Below, one piece after another: positions 26,655 to 34,690 of a stretch of DNA of 64,000 bases; position 1 is the first letter of the stretch, and each line of letters starts with the position of its first letter. Under the pieces are notes generated by a model. The model was not told where the DNA came from. It saw only the letters and a list, made by a program, of their open reading frames with translations, and made no database searches. The DNA lies in assembly GCF_044793635.1 (NCBI RefSeq), contig NZ_CP084992.1, forward strand, positions 1,736,001 to 1,800,000, in the 5' to 3' direction. Both the position numbers and the translations under genes were made by a program. Source of the stretch: Virgibacillus_F necropolis_A (lineage in GTDB: Bacteria; Bacillota; Bacilli; Bacillales; Amphibacillaceae).

Positions 26655-27767
26655 CTATTTAAAATAACCCGATATTGCATCAGCAATTCGCTCGGACGCT
26701 TTTCCATCACCATATGGATTAGAAGCTTTGCTCATTTTGTCGTGAGCATTTTTGTCTGATAATAATTCGTTTGCAAGATTAAAAATGGTATCTTCGTCTG
26801 TTCCTGCCAGCTTTAATGTTCCTGCATCGATTCCTTCTGGGCGTTCAGTAGTATCACGAAGAACCAAAACTGGTACACCAAGTGATGGCGCTTCTTCTTG
26901 CACACCACCAGAGTCAGTTAAAATTAAATGTGCCCGGGATGCGAAGTTATGAAAATCAACTACTCCAAGTGGCTCGATTAATTTAATCCGGTCATCGTCC
27001 CCTAATATATTTGCAGCCGTTTCCTGGACTACTGGATTTAAATGAACCGGATAGATCACTTGAACATCGTCATGTGACACGACTATACGTTTGATTGCGC
27101 GGAACATTTGCTCCATGTTGTTCCCCAGATTTTCACGGCGATGCGCAGTCATGAGTACGAGGCGTTTGTCGCCAAGTTCATCGAGAATTGGGCTGTCATA
27201 TGACTCATCGACGGTTGTTTTTAATGCATCGATTGCCGTATTTCCAGTTACAAAAATACGATCTTCAGGTTTATTTTCATTCAACAGATTTTGCTTTGAC
27301 TTATCTGTTGGAGAAAAATGAAGGTCGGCCATTACACCGGTAAGCTGACGGTTCATCTCTTCCGGATACGGCGAATATTTATCCCACGTGCGTAGTCCTG
27401 CCTCTACATGTCCGACTGCAATTTGATTGTAATATGCAGCTAGCGATGCAGCGAATGTTGTCGTTGTGTCACCATGAACAAGCACAATATCTGGTTGTAC
27501 TTTTTTCATCACGTCATCCAGACCTTCCAATGCACGGGTCGTAATTTGTGCAATTGTTTGGCGTTGTTGCATGATATCAAGGTCATAATCTGGTGTGATA
27601 TCAAATATCTCTAGAACCTGGTCAAGCATTTCCCGATGTTGTGCAGTAACAGTTACAATTGGTTCGAATTCAAGCTCTCGTTTTTTTAATTCCAAAACAA
27701 GTGGAGCCATTTTAATTGCTTCTGGACGCGTTCCAAATATAGTCATTACTTTTATGCGTTTACTCAT
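26655..27767 (-). CDS. mnaA: UDP-N-acetylglucosamine 2-epimerase (non-hydrolysing)
   Basis: 370 residues, GT-B fold. Converts UDP-GlcNAc to UDP-ManNAc, the precursor for the teichoic acid linkage unit. Family motifs: TIFGTRPEAIKMAPLV, VHGDTTTTFAASLAAYY, HVEAGLRT, TAHRREN and the C-terminal TDSGGVQEEAPSLGVPVLVLR. GGAGTGA precedes the ATG. Close spacing (18 bp) to upp suggests one transcript. Confidence 0.95.
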   Translation of the reverse strand: MSKRIKVMTIFGTRPEAIKMAPLVLELKKRELEFEPIVTVTAQHREMLDQVLEIFDITPDYDLDIMQQRQTIAQITTRALEGLDDVMKKVQPDIVLVHGDTTTTFAASLAAYYNQIAVGHVEAGLRTWDKYSPYPEEMNRQLTGVMADLHFSPTDKSKQNLLNENKPEDRIFVTGNTAIDALKTTVDESYDSPILDELGDKRLVLMTAHRRENLGNNMEQMFRAIKRIVVSHDDVQVIYPVHLNPVVQETAANILGDDDRIKLIEPLGVVDFHNFASRAHLILTDSGGVQEEAPSLGVPVLVLRDTTERPEGIDAGTLKLAGTDEDTIFNLANELLSDKNAHDKMSKASNPYGDGKASERIADAISGYFK

Positions 27768-27785
27768 TATTTGTCACTCCATCAA

Positions 27786-28415
27786 TTATTTTGTACCGTA
27801 CAAGCGGTCACCAGCATCGCCAAGTCCAGGGATAATATATGCATGTTCATCTAGTTTTTCATCAAGTGCTGCAATATAAATATCTACATCAGGATGTTCT
27901 TCTTTTAATTTTTCGACGCCTTCTGGTGCAGCAATTAGGCACATGAAACGGATTTGTTTCGCTCCACGTTTTTTCAATGCCTGGATTGCGTCACAGGCTG
28001 ATCCACCTGTAGCAAGCATTGGATCAATCACGATTAATTCACGTTCTTCAATATCTGTAGGTAGCTTAACATAATATTCTACTGGTTGAAGTGTTTCAGG
28101 GTCACGGTATAAACCCACATGTCCGACACGGGCATTCGGGATTAACTTTAACATCCCATCAAGCATGCCAAGTCCAGCACGAAGAATTGGAATTAGACCA
28201 ATTTTCTTACCTGCAAGCACCTTTGTATTCGTCTCCATTACTGGTGTATCGATTGTTTTATCCAGTAAAGGAAGGTCACGTGTAATTTCAAATGCCATTA
28301 ACATGGCTACTTCATCAACAAGTTCACGAAATTCTTTTGTTCCTGTATTTTTATCTCTTATGTACGTTAATTTATGTTGAATTAACGGATGATCCAATAC
28401 GAGTACTTTTCCCAT
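27786..28415 (-). CDS. upp: Uracil phosphoribosyltransferase
   Basis: 209 residues. Salvages uracil to UMP using PRPP. The PRPP loop VIDPMLATGGSACDAI and the uracil-binding C-terminus YIIPGLGDAGDRLYGTK are present. A GTG at 28427 overlaps the ribosome site GAAGGAG; the ATG at 28415 gives the standard MGKVLVLDHPLI start and exactly the B. subtilis length. Confidence 0.97.
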   Translation of the reverse strand: MGKVLVLDHPLIQHKLTYIRDKNTGTKEFRELVDEVAMLMAFEITRDLPLLDKTIDTPVMETNTKVLAGKKIGLIPILRAGLGMLDGMLKLIPNARVGHVGLYRDPETLQPVEYYVKLPTDIEERELIVIDPMLATGGSACDAIQALKKRGAKQIRFMCLIAAPEGVEKLKEEHPDVDIYIAALDEKLDEHAYIIPGLGDAGDRLYGTK

Positions 28416-28540
28416 TTTGCTGATCACTCCTTCATAGTTTCATGCATCTTTAAAATTGTACTGAAAAATCGACAGTGTTTCAAGTAAAGCTCGGTTTTTG
28501 TTTATTCATGTCAGTTAAACATAGCTTGGAAAAGACAACC

Positions 28541-28700
28541 AGATAATATTTATCCGCCGATTTTCATTTATTTCCGCCATTAAACTAGGATATCAGCTGT
28601 TATACAGATATATCGTCCGATATAAAAATTTATCGGCCATTATTTAAATATAACTGCCAATATTAAAATTTATCGGCCAATATGCGAATATAACCGCCAA
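28541..28700. repeat. Degenerate tandem array, exact 20-bp period, 8 units
   Basis: Decamers TATCCGCCGA, TTTCCGCCAT, TATCAGCTGT, TATCGTCCGA, TATCGGCCAT, TAACTGCCAA, TATCGGCCAA and TAACCGCCAA end at 28560, 28580 and so on to 28700, every 20 bp without slippage. The rest of the gap 28416-28837 has the inverted repeat copy at 28733-28792 and the glyA terminator. Confidence 0.92.
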
Positions 28701-28732
28701 TTGGGAAATCCCCAAACCCATTATCCATTAGA

Positions 28733-28792
28733 AGACTTGGCTTATCGCTAAGCCTTAGTTGCACTTATGCAGTAAGAAAAAATTTCTTAACT
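28733..28792. repeat. Dispersed intergenic repeat, inverted copy
   Basis: Inverted relative of 26275-26345, sharing TTGCACTTATGCAGTAAGAA and TTTCTTAACTGC. Confidence 0.6.
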
Positions 28793-28795
28793 GCC

Positions 28796-28830
28796 AAAAA
28801 AGCGCCCCTACTGTTAAAGTAGGAACGCCT
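28796..28830 (-). terminator. Terminator of glyA
   Basis: Minus-strand stem AGGCGTTCCTAC / GTAGGGGCGCT followed by six T. Confidence 0.9.
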
Positions 28831-28837
28831 CTTTCAA

Positions 28838-30073
28838 TTATGCGTACAACGGATGTTTATTTGTTAAACTATAAACACGGTCTGCAGCTTCTTTTAATTT
28901 TGCTTCGTCTTCATGGTTTCTTAGTGTAAATGACATGATGGATGCGATTTCTTCCATTTCATCTTTTCCAAATCCACGACTTGTAACTGCTGCTGTTCCA
29001 ATTCGAACACCGCTTGTTACAAATGGGCTTTCGACATCAAATGGAATTGTATTTTTATTTGTGGTAATTCCAATATCATCTAATACTTTTTCAGCAACTT
29101 TTCCTGTTAAACCAAGCGTTGTTACGTCTAAAAGTAGTAGGTGGTTATCTGTTCCGCCAGATACGATGCGGATACCTTCTTTCATTAATGCATCACTTAA
29201 TGCTTTTGCATTTTCAATCACTTGTTTCGAATACGTTTTGAATTCGTCAGTTAAAGCTTCTTTGAATGACGTAGCCTTTGCAGCGATTATGTGCATTAAT
29301 GGGCCACCTTGCATTCCAGGGAATACGGATTTATCAATCTTTTTCGCGAATTCTTCTTTACATAAAATCATACCGCCTCGAGGTCCACGTAATGTCTTAT
29401 GTGTAGTTGTTGTAACAAAATCAGCATACTGGACTGGATTTTGATGAAGTCCTGAAGCAACTAATCCAGCAATGTGAGCCATATCTACCATTAAATAAGC
29501 TCCTACTGCGTCAGCAATTTCGCGGAATTTGGCAAAATCAATGTGACGGGAATATGCGCTTGCACCAGCTACAATAAGCTTTGGTTTTACTTCTTGTGCT
29601 TTTTTCAAAACAACATCGTAATCAAGCTGTTCGGTTTCTTTCTCCACACCATAATCAACAAAATTATAAAGTGTACCACTGAAGTTTACTGGACTACCAT
29701 GTGTTAAATGTCCACCATGATTTAGGTTCATACCAAGAACGGTGTCACCAGGTTCCAGGACAGTGAAGTATACAGCCATATTAGCTTGAGCCCCAGAGTG
29801 TGGTTGAACGTTTGCATGATCTGCTCCGAATAGCTGTTTAGCTCTGTCGCGCGCTAAGTTTTCCACCACATCGACATGCTCACAACCACCATAATAGCGT
29901 TTGCCTGGATAGCCCTCTGCATATTTATTCGTTAACACAGAACCCATTGACTCCATAACCGCTTCTGAGACAAAGTTTTCTGATGCGATTAATTCAATTT
30001 TGTCATGCTGACGTTTTTTTTCATCCTGTATTGCTTGATATAATTCCTGATCTCCTTGTTTTACATGTTCCAT
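28838..30073 (-). CDS. glyA: Serine hydroxymethyltransferase
   Basis: 411 residues, fold type I PLP enzyme. Interconverts serine and glycine and supplies methylene-tetrahydrofolate. The PLP lysine lies in VTTTTHKTLRGPRGG; SGAQANMAVY and MDMAHIAGLVA-type motifs are present (LMVDMAHIAGLVASG). GGAGG precedes the ATG. It ends the ywlE-rpiB-ywlG-glyA run. Confidence 0.98.
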   Translation of the reverse strand: MEHVKQGDQELYQAIQDEKKRQHDKIELIASENFVSEAVMESMGSVLTNKYAEGYPGKRYYGGCEHVDVVENLARDRAKQLFGADHANVQPHSGAQANMAVYFTVLEPGDTVLGMNLNHGGHLTHGSPVNFSGTLYNFVDYGVEKETEQLDYDVVLKKAQEVKPKLIVAGASAYSRHIDFAKFREIADAVGAYLMVDMAHIAGLVASGLHQNPVQYADFVTTTTHKTLRGPRGGMILCKEEFAKKIDKSVFPGMQGGPLMHIIAAKATSFKEALTDEFKTYSKQVIENAKALSDALMKEGIRIVSGGTDNHLLLLDVTTLGLTGKVAEKVLDDIGITTNKNTIPFDVESPFVTSGVRIGTAAVTSRGFGKDEMEEIASIMSFTLRNHEDEAKLKEAADRVYSLTNKHPLYA

Positions 30074-30095
30074 AGTTAGAACCTCCTAGAAATAT

Positions 30096-30180
30096 TAGAA
30101 AAGCGCAAACGCCTCTACACCCCCCCGATAAGATTAAATGGAACACTCATAGAGGTAGACGTTCGAGCTAGACAGATAAG
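30096..30180. repeat. Dispersed hairpin repeat in the glyA-ywlG gap
   Basis: Reads GAAAAGCGCAAACGCCTCTA ... TAGAGGTAGACGTTCGAGC, a hairpin of the same family in reverse orientation, with a stretch of nine C in the loop side (30117-30126). Confidence 0.6.
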
Positions 30181-30188
30181 TACAAAAT

Positions 30189-30764
30189 TTATTTGCAGAT
30201 TTTGTTTGCTTCTGAATTGGTATAGATAGCTCGTTCTCCACCGATTAATTTTGGCCTAGTTTTCGCCCCTGTTACACGAGCTTTTCCAATCATTTTTTGT
30301 GAAAAACGAAGTGGTATTGCAACATGTTTTAGGTGCATTCCTATCATGGTATCGCCAATATCAATACCAGCATTGGCTCGGATGTTTTCTACAACAACCG
30401 GATTGTCCATGTGCCTATATGCATAGGAGGCCATAGATCCACCTGCCCGCGGTGCTGGAATGACAGATAATTCTTCATGAAAGCGCGGATCGAAAGCCTC
30501 CCGCTCTATAACCAATGCACGGTTTAAATGCTCACAGCACTGAAAGGCAAGGTTCACATTGGTTGCCTTCTTTAGATCCATTAGACCATCAAAAATAACA
30601 GCAGCCAAATCCTCGCTTCCGGACGAACCAATATGTTCCCCAGCGACTTCGCTTGTCGAACATCCAATGACGAAAAAATCACCAGGTTTAAGATCATCAC
30701 GTGTCTTCCACTCGTTTACGAGAGCGTTAATGTTATCTTTTACTTGTTGATGTAGATCGATCAC
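30189..30764 (-). CDS. ywlG: TIGR01440/DUF436 family protein YwlG
   Basis: 191 residues. Family conserved in Firmicutes, with a fold likened to nucleoside phosphorylase-type or aminoglycoside transferases, but no established function. Conserved features: GCSTSEVAGEHIGSSGS, CCEHLNRALV, PRAGGSMASYAY, GIDIGDTMIGMH. The GTG at 30764 lies 8 nt from AGGTG; the upstream TTG overlaps that site. Next to rpiB and glyA as in B. subtilis. Confidence 0.9.
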   Translation of the reverse strand: MIDLHQQVKDNINALVNEWKTRDDLKPGDFFVIGCSTSEVAGEHIGSSGSEDLAAVIFDGLMDLKKATNVNLAFQCCEHLNRALVIEREAFDPRFHEELSVIPAPRAGGSMASYAYRHMDNPVVVENIRANAGIDIGDTMIGMHLKHVAIPLRFSQKMIGKARVTGAKTRPKLIGGERAIYTNSEANKICK

Positions 30765-30814
30765 GAGCAATCACCTATCCTATACTGATTAAAATTCGAG
30801 TGGCGCCTATGCAC

Positions 30815-31255
30815 TTATTTTTCTTCGTACGTTGAAATTTTTCCAATACGATTGCCGTGGCGGCCACCGTCAAACTCTGTCTCTAACCATATTCTTGCAA
30901 TCTCGCGAGCTGGTCCCGGACCGATTACACGCTCACCCATTGCAAGCACATTTGAATCATTGTGCTGACGGGTTAGCTTAGCGCTATACATATCATGCAC
31001 TAACGCACACCTAATGCCAGATACTTTATTTGCTGCTATCGACATACCAATTCCTGTACCACAAATAAAAATCCCACGATCGAACTCACCATTTGCAACT
31101 CGCTCTGCAGCAGGTAAAGCATAGTCAGGGTAGTCTACAGAACTTTGACAATCACAGCCTGTATCTTCATATTCTATTCCCTTTTCGTTAAGAAGTTCGA
31201 TTACTTCCTTACGAAGGGTCATTCCTGCATGGTCTGCTGTTAAAATTACTTTCAT
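30815..31255 (-). CDS. rpiB: Ribose-5-phosphate isomerase B (LacAB/RpiB family)
   Basis: 146 residues. Isomerises ribose 5-phosphate and ribulose 5-phosphate in the pentose phosphate pathway. DHAGMTLR at the start, VDYPDYA, and the active-site CGTGIGMSIAANK (about 65-77) are present. It is the YwlF position in B. subtilis. Confidence 0.95.
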   Translation of the reverse strand: MKVILTADHAGMTLRKEVIELLNEKGIEYEDTGCDCQSSVDYPDYALPAAERVANGEFDRGIFICGTGIGMSIAANKVSGIRCALVHDMYSAKLTRQHNDSNVLAMGERVIGPGPAREIARIWLETEFDGGRHGNRIGKISTYEEK

Positions 31256-31311
31256 GCTTGTCTCACTCCTTATCCATGATTTCCTATAACTCTATTATGC
31301 ACCATTTCGGT

Positions 31312-31917
31312 TTATTTTTCGATTTTTTTGACTAGCTGATCAATATACATATCTAGTTCCTTTAATGTCGCTTGATATACCTTCAAATCTCCACCAAAAG
31401 GATCTGAAATATCGTAATTTATAAGACTGGATTCAAGTTGCTGAATCGTTTGTATATCCTCACGCAAATACACTGTTAATTGTTGCTCTAGTGTATGTTG
31501 ATCCATTTTGGGTTGATTTTCCTGAATAAAAGTGGATCGTTTTTCCTGATAGTTGGCGTAAGCTGTTTTTAGCTCCTGCCAAACTTCTTTATCTGCATCA
31601 GATACATATTCTTTAAGGGTATAATATTTTTCTTGAAATTTCGGATGATGTAAAATCAATGATTGTTTATGTTGTGTAGTCATCGTTAACACAAGGTCTG
31701 ACCAATGGAGTAGCTTGTCTGTAACCGGTTGTGAACGATGATCTAGCGTAATCCCCTCTATGTTAAGTGCCTCAATTGCTGTTTGATTTGCCCGCTGATT
31801 TTGTCCAGCAAAAATACCCGCAGACTGTACAGTAGCGTGCGGTAGCTTATGATTTATTAAAGCCTCGGCCATCGGGCTTCGACATGTATTACCGGTACAA
31901 ATAAACAAGACATTCAT
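31312..31917 (-). CDS. ywlE: Protein arginine phosphatase YwlE with an inserted helical segment
   Basis: 201 residues, low-molecular-weight phosphatase fold. P-loop CTGNTCRS with nucleophile C7 and T11, the residue that gives arginine-phosphate specificity in B. subtilis YwlE; general acid D172 in SDPFGG. It reverses McsB arginine phosphorylation. B. subtilis YwlE has 150 residues; here about 54 extra, mostly helical and polar residues lie between LKEYV (105) and the acid loop. The frame continues upstream through a repeat; the ATG at 31917 with GGAGG is the start. Confidence 0.93.
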   Translation of the reverse strand: MNVLFICTGNTCRSPMAEALINHKLPHATVQSAGIFAGQNQRANQTAIEALNIEGITLDHRSQPVTDKLLHWSDLVLTMTTQHKQSLILHHPKFQEKYYTLKEYVSDADKEVWQELKTAYANYQEKRSTFIQENQPKMDQHTLEQQLTVYLREDIQTIQQLESSLINYDISDPFGGDLKVYQATLKELDMYIDQLVKKIEK

Positions 31918-31935
31918 AGGGAAGTAACCTCCATA

Positions 31936-32150
31936 GAAAAGCGCAAGCGCCCGGTTATTGCCGTATGACCTGTGCCCACGCAACGTGGGTAGTTCGATGT
32001 TGCCACGCAAAGTGGCGGTCTTAATCGAACCTCCTTCTTTTTTTTGAGATAAAGGAAACACGAAGAGCGTAAGCGATTCGATGTTGACCTTATCGTAAGG
32101 AGGAGCCGGAAGGGCATAAGGTAATGGGTGCTGGAGCTAGACAAATAAAA
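31936..32150. repeat. Structured repeat upstream of ywlE
   Basis: Begins GAAAAGCGCAAGCGCCC and ends GGGTGCTGGAGCTAGAC; the ends pair imperfectly. An inner hairpin CCACGCAACGTGG and the blocks GGAAACACGAAGAGCG, GATTCGATGTTGACC and TATCGTAAGGAGGAGC match the repeats at 13.3 and 15.7 kb. Confidence 0.75.
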
Positions 32151-32333
32151 TATATCCTGCTAAAACTATACCATATAAAGAGGTCACTGTCAGAAAAAAG
32201 TGTAAACGATTATCACTGCCTATTTTTGGCATTAATTAAGGCTGTTTTCGTAAAGATTGTTGCTTTCGAGAGAATAGATATAAAATGTTACGTAACCTTA
32301 AGTTTATTTTCAAAGACATGTGCTATTACTGCC

Positions 32334-32517
32334 GTCCAGGATCGCTCCGGGCGGATGCGCACCTTAGGGCACGACCTCAGCCTCCTTGCCCCGGCAAGGG
32401 GTATGCCGACGTTGTCCGCAAAGGACGGTTTTAGTCGGCCCTCATCAACGACCACTCTGCGGGGTCTTCGGACACGTGCTGTTCCCGCAGGAGTCACCGC
32501 CCGGAACGATGCTGGAC
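32334..32517 (-). repeat. Bacillaceae structured repeat, copy 3 (long form)
   Basis: Read on the minus strand: GACTCCTGCGGGAACAGC, AGACCCCGCAG and GGAGGCTGAG. The ends pair 19 of 21: 32334-32354 against 32497-32517 (GTCCAG..ATCG..CCGGGCGG with its complement). It has an extra inner hairpin CTTGCCGGGGCAAG. Confidence 0.8.
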
Positions 32518-32595
32518 TGGTAAAGCTATTTACGTAAGGAATTCTTTGTCATTTATTTCAACTAATGAATTCTGTTATTAGCAACTATAATACCA

Positions 32596-32711
32596 GCAGC
32601 CCGTTTACACGGAGACTCCTGCGGGAAGCAAGAGATCGACGAGACCCCGCAGGACGGCAGTCCGAGGAGGCTCGACACTCGCCCGCGGAAAGCGAAGTGT
32701 ATACGGGCTGC
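32596..32711 (+). repeat. Bacillaceae structured repeat, copy 2
   Basis: GCAGCCCGTTTACAC (32596-32610) pairs with GTGTATACGGGCTGC (32697-32711). Interior blocks GAGACTCCTGCGGGA, GAGACCCCGCAGG, GAGGAGGCTC and CGCCCGCGGAAAGCG match copy 1. Confidence 0.85.
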
Positions 32712-32829
32712 GGCTGCCTAAGTAACTTGTTTCCATTATCAGTAATACAGATCTAACATAGATAGAAGTTACGTCGCAATATATATCAACTATGAAGATG
32801 AAATAGCAACAATGCGTACGAAAAGAGCA

Positions 32830-33384
32830 TTAATTAAAGAGTAAAAGCAGGCCAAACACACATAGAATACTTCCACCCAACATTTCGCTGTAAACACCAA
32901 GGAATCCATGTACTTTTTTTCCAGCAATCATTCCAATCCACGTTAATACCATGCTCGCACCACCAAAGAGAACCAACGCGATTGCTGTTTTAACTCCCGA
33001 CATGCCAAGACTTAAGCCAACCGAAAAACTGTCCAAGCTTACACTTATCGCGAAAAAGATGAGACCAATTCCGGTGGGTTGGATAATTTTTTTAGCATCA
33101 TGGTTAAAAGCAGAAAAAAACATCTGAGCACCAATAACGATTAATAAAAGACTTCCAATAAAAACAGTGACATGTCCAATTTGGCCAGAAATAGCTTTCC
33201 CCAGCATAATACCAATGAATGGCATGATCATATGAAAAACACCGATAACTATCCCTATATATGCAATTCTTTTTAACCGGATCAGCTGCATTCCCATTCC
33301 TAGACTAACGGAAAACGCATCCATTCCGAGTGCAAACGCCATAAATAATAATGAAACAAACTCCCCTACATGCTCTTCAATCAT
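32830..33384 (-). CDS. mntP: Manganese efflux pump MntP
   Basis: 184 residues with six hydrophobic segments. MntP family exporter for manganese. The two internal-repeat motifs with acidic residues are seen: GMDAFSVSLGMG (about 20-31) and SLDSFSVGLSLGM (about 115-127). The ATG at 33384 is 7 nt after AGGAGG. B. subtilis has this gene (ywlD) in the same place. No manganese riboswitch recognised upstream. Confidence 0.94.
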   Translation of the reverse strand: MIEEHVGEFVSLLFMAFALGMDAFSVSLGMGMQLIRLKRIAYIGIVIGVFHMIMPFIGIMLGKAISGQIGHVTVFIGSLLLIVIGAQMFFSAFNHDAKKIIQPTGIGLIFFAISVSLDSFSVGLSLGMSGVKTAIALVLFGGASMVLTWIGMIAGKKVHGFLGVYSEMLGGSILCVFGLLLLFN

Positions 33385-33497
33385 CAACCATCCTCCTCAG
33401 ACTCGTCCATAAAATGTATGCTAGTCCGAGTTGGATTATGATTGAGCTTAATTCGGGTGGTACCTGTCACTTGTCGAAAAATAGTTAAGTAAAGTGT

Positions 33498-34529
33498 CTA
33501 TTCTATATGTTTCACGGCCGCTTTTTGTAACCGGTTCATAATGGCTTGTCCGATTCCTGTTTCAGGAAAAACTTCGCAAATGATAAGGTCAGTATCGCCG
33601 TTCTTAAAGGAACGTAATACATCATAAAGATTATTTGCAATCTCTGCTAAATTGTCACGAGACCCTAGTTGTTTAACTTGATCTGACTGCAGCAAAAGAG
33701 CTGTTTCATCACTTGCCATCACACCAACCTTGTTACCTTTTGTGAGTTCCTGATCGATGACGCTCTGAATTTTATCCACAGAACCTTCAATTAACCACAA
33801 CGGTACTTCTGGCGCATAATGGGTATACTTCATGCCTGGCGCTTTCGGCTTCCCAAGACCAGTTGCCAAGACAGGATCAACCAGAACGGTACCAACAACT
33901 GCTTCAATTTGCTCTTTCGTAATCCCGCCTGGACGTAGGATAATTGGAAGCTCTGTTGTGCAATCAATAACAGTAGACTCCAAACCAACCCCCGTTGAAC
34001 CACCATCAATTAGTCCGTTAATTTTTTCGTTTAAGTCGACCCATACATGATCAGCGGTAGTAGGACTAGGCTTACCCGATATGTTAGCACTTGGCGCTGC
34101 GACCGGTATATCTGCTTCTTTTAACAATTCTAATGCTATTGGATGGTCTGGAATCCTGACACCTATCGTAGGCAAGCCAGTGGTAACATTTTTCGCACAT
34201 GTACCATTACTTGGTAAAACAAATGTGATTGGACCTGGAGAAAAAGCATCAATCAACTTTTCAGCAAATTCCGGCAAGTTATCCACAAGATCTGTTAATT
34301 GTTTTTTTGTAGCAACATGGGCAATTAATGGATTATCTGAAGGACGCCCTTTTGCCTCAAAAATTTTAGCAACCGCTTCTTCATTTGTTGCATCTGCACC
34401 CAATCCATAAACCGTTTCAGTAGGAAAAGCAACAGTCATCCCGTTTCTCAGGAATCCTGCTGCTTCTTGTATTTCTTTACTATTTATTTTTTCGTTTTCA
34501 TGTAGATTCCATCGAACTGTATGTGTCAT
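33498..34529 (-). CDS. tsaC: Threonylcarbamoyl-AMP synthase (TsaC/Sua5 family)
   Basis: 343 residues: an N-terminal YrdC domain (about 12-200: FPTETVYGLGADA, KGRPSDNPLIAH, SANISGKPSPT) followed by a linker (KAPGMKYTHYAP) and a C-terminal Sua5 domain. Makes threonylcarbamoyl-AMP for tRNA t6A37. The frame is open upstream, but GGGGTGG sits 2 and 5 nt before two consecutive ATG codons; I take the second. Called ywlC in B. subtilis. Its coding sequence includes two exact DnaA boxes. Confidence 0.95.
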   Translation of the reverse strand: MTHTVRWNLHENEKINSKEIQEAAGFLRNGMTVAFPTETVYGLGADATNEEAVAKIFEAKGRPSDNPLIAHVATKKQLTDLVDNLPEFAEKLIDAFSPGPITFVLPSNGTCAKNVTTGLPTIGVRIPDHPIALELLKEADIPVAAPSANISGKPSPTTADHVWVDLNEKINGLIDGGSTGVGLESTVIDCTTELPIILRPGGITKEQIEAVVGTVLVDPVLATGLGKPKAPGMKYTHYAPEVPLWLIEGSVDKIQSVIDQELTKGNKVGVMASDETALLLQSDQVKQLGSRDNLAEIANNLYDVLRSFKNGDTDLIICEVFPETGIGQAIMNRLQKAAVKHIE

Positions 34530-34609
34530 CATTGCCACCCCATTTCTACCACTCATTCTAATCGATGATAGGAAATTTCGCAAAAGCAATGAATCACTCC
34601 GTTTGCTAT

Positions 34610-34690
34610 TGTGGACAAATCGTGGATAAGTTATGGTTTATCCCCAACTTATCCACGGATTGTTAACAAGTCGTGTGAATATCCACTATG
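34610..34690. promoter_or_regulatory. DnaA-box-rich intergenic segment with a 12-bp inverted repeat
   Basis: Near-consensus boxes TTGTCCACA (34610-34618, minus), TTATCCACG (34621-34629, minus), TTATCCCCA (34638-34646) and TTATCCACG (34649-34657) lie between ywlB and tsaC. CGTGGATAAGTT and AACTTATCCACG form a perfect 12-bp inverted repeat (34621-34657). No T run follows, so it is not a normal terminator. Confidence 0.65.

Larger units (their letters stand above)
32232..32838. mobile_element. Composite MITE-like element with long imperfect inverted ends
   Basis: The ends are inverted relatives: 32232-32300 starts TTAATTAAGGCTGTTTTCG and the reverse complement of 32762-32838 starts TTAATTAATGCTCTTTTCG; both continue ATTGTTGCT and finish near CGTAAC. 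Between them lie two structured repeats (32334-32517 and 32596-32711). No transposase is encoded. The right end overlaps the mntP stop codon. Homologous right-end sequence occurs at 213-270. The gap 31918-32829 contains no gene. Confidence 0.6.

Noticed and set aside
31918..32061. 48-residue N-terminal extension of YwlE
   Set aside because: The extension is translated from a dispersed repeat; the internal ATG has a ribosome site and matches the family start.
32160..32230. Small gene between ywlE repeat and the composite element
   Set aside because: Only short frames without ribosome sites; nothing conserved.
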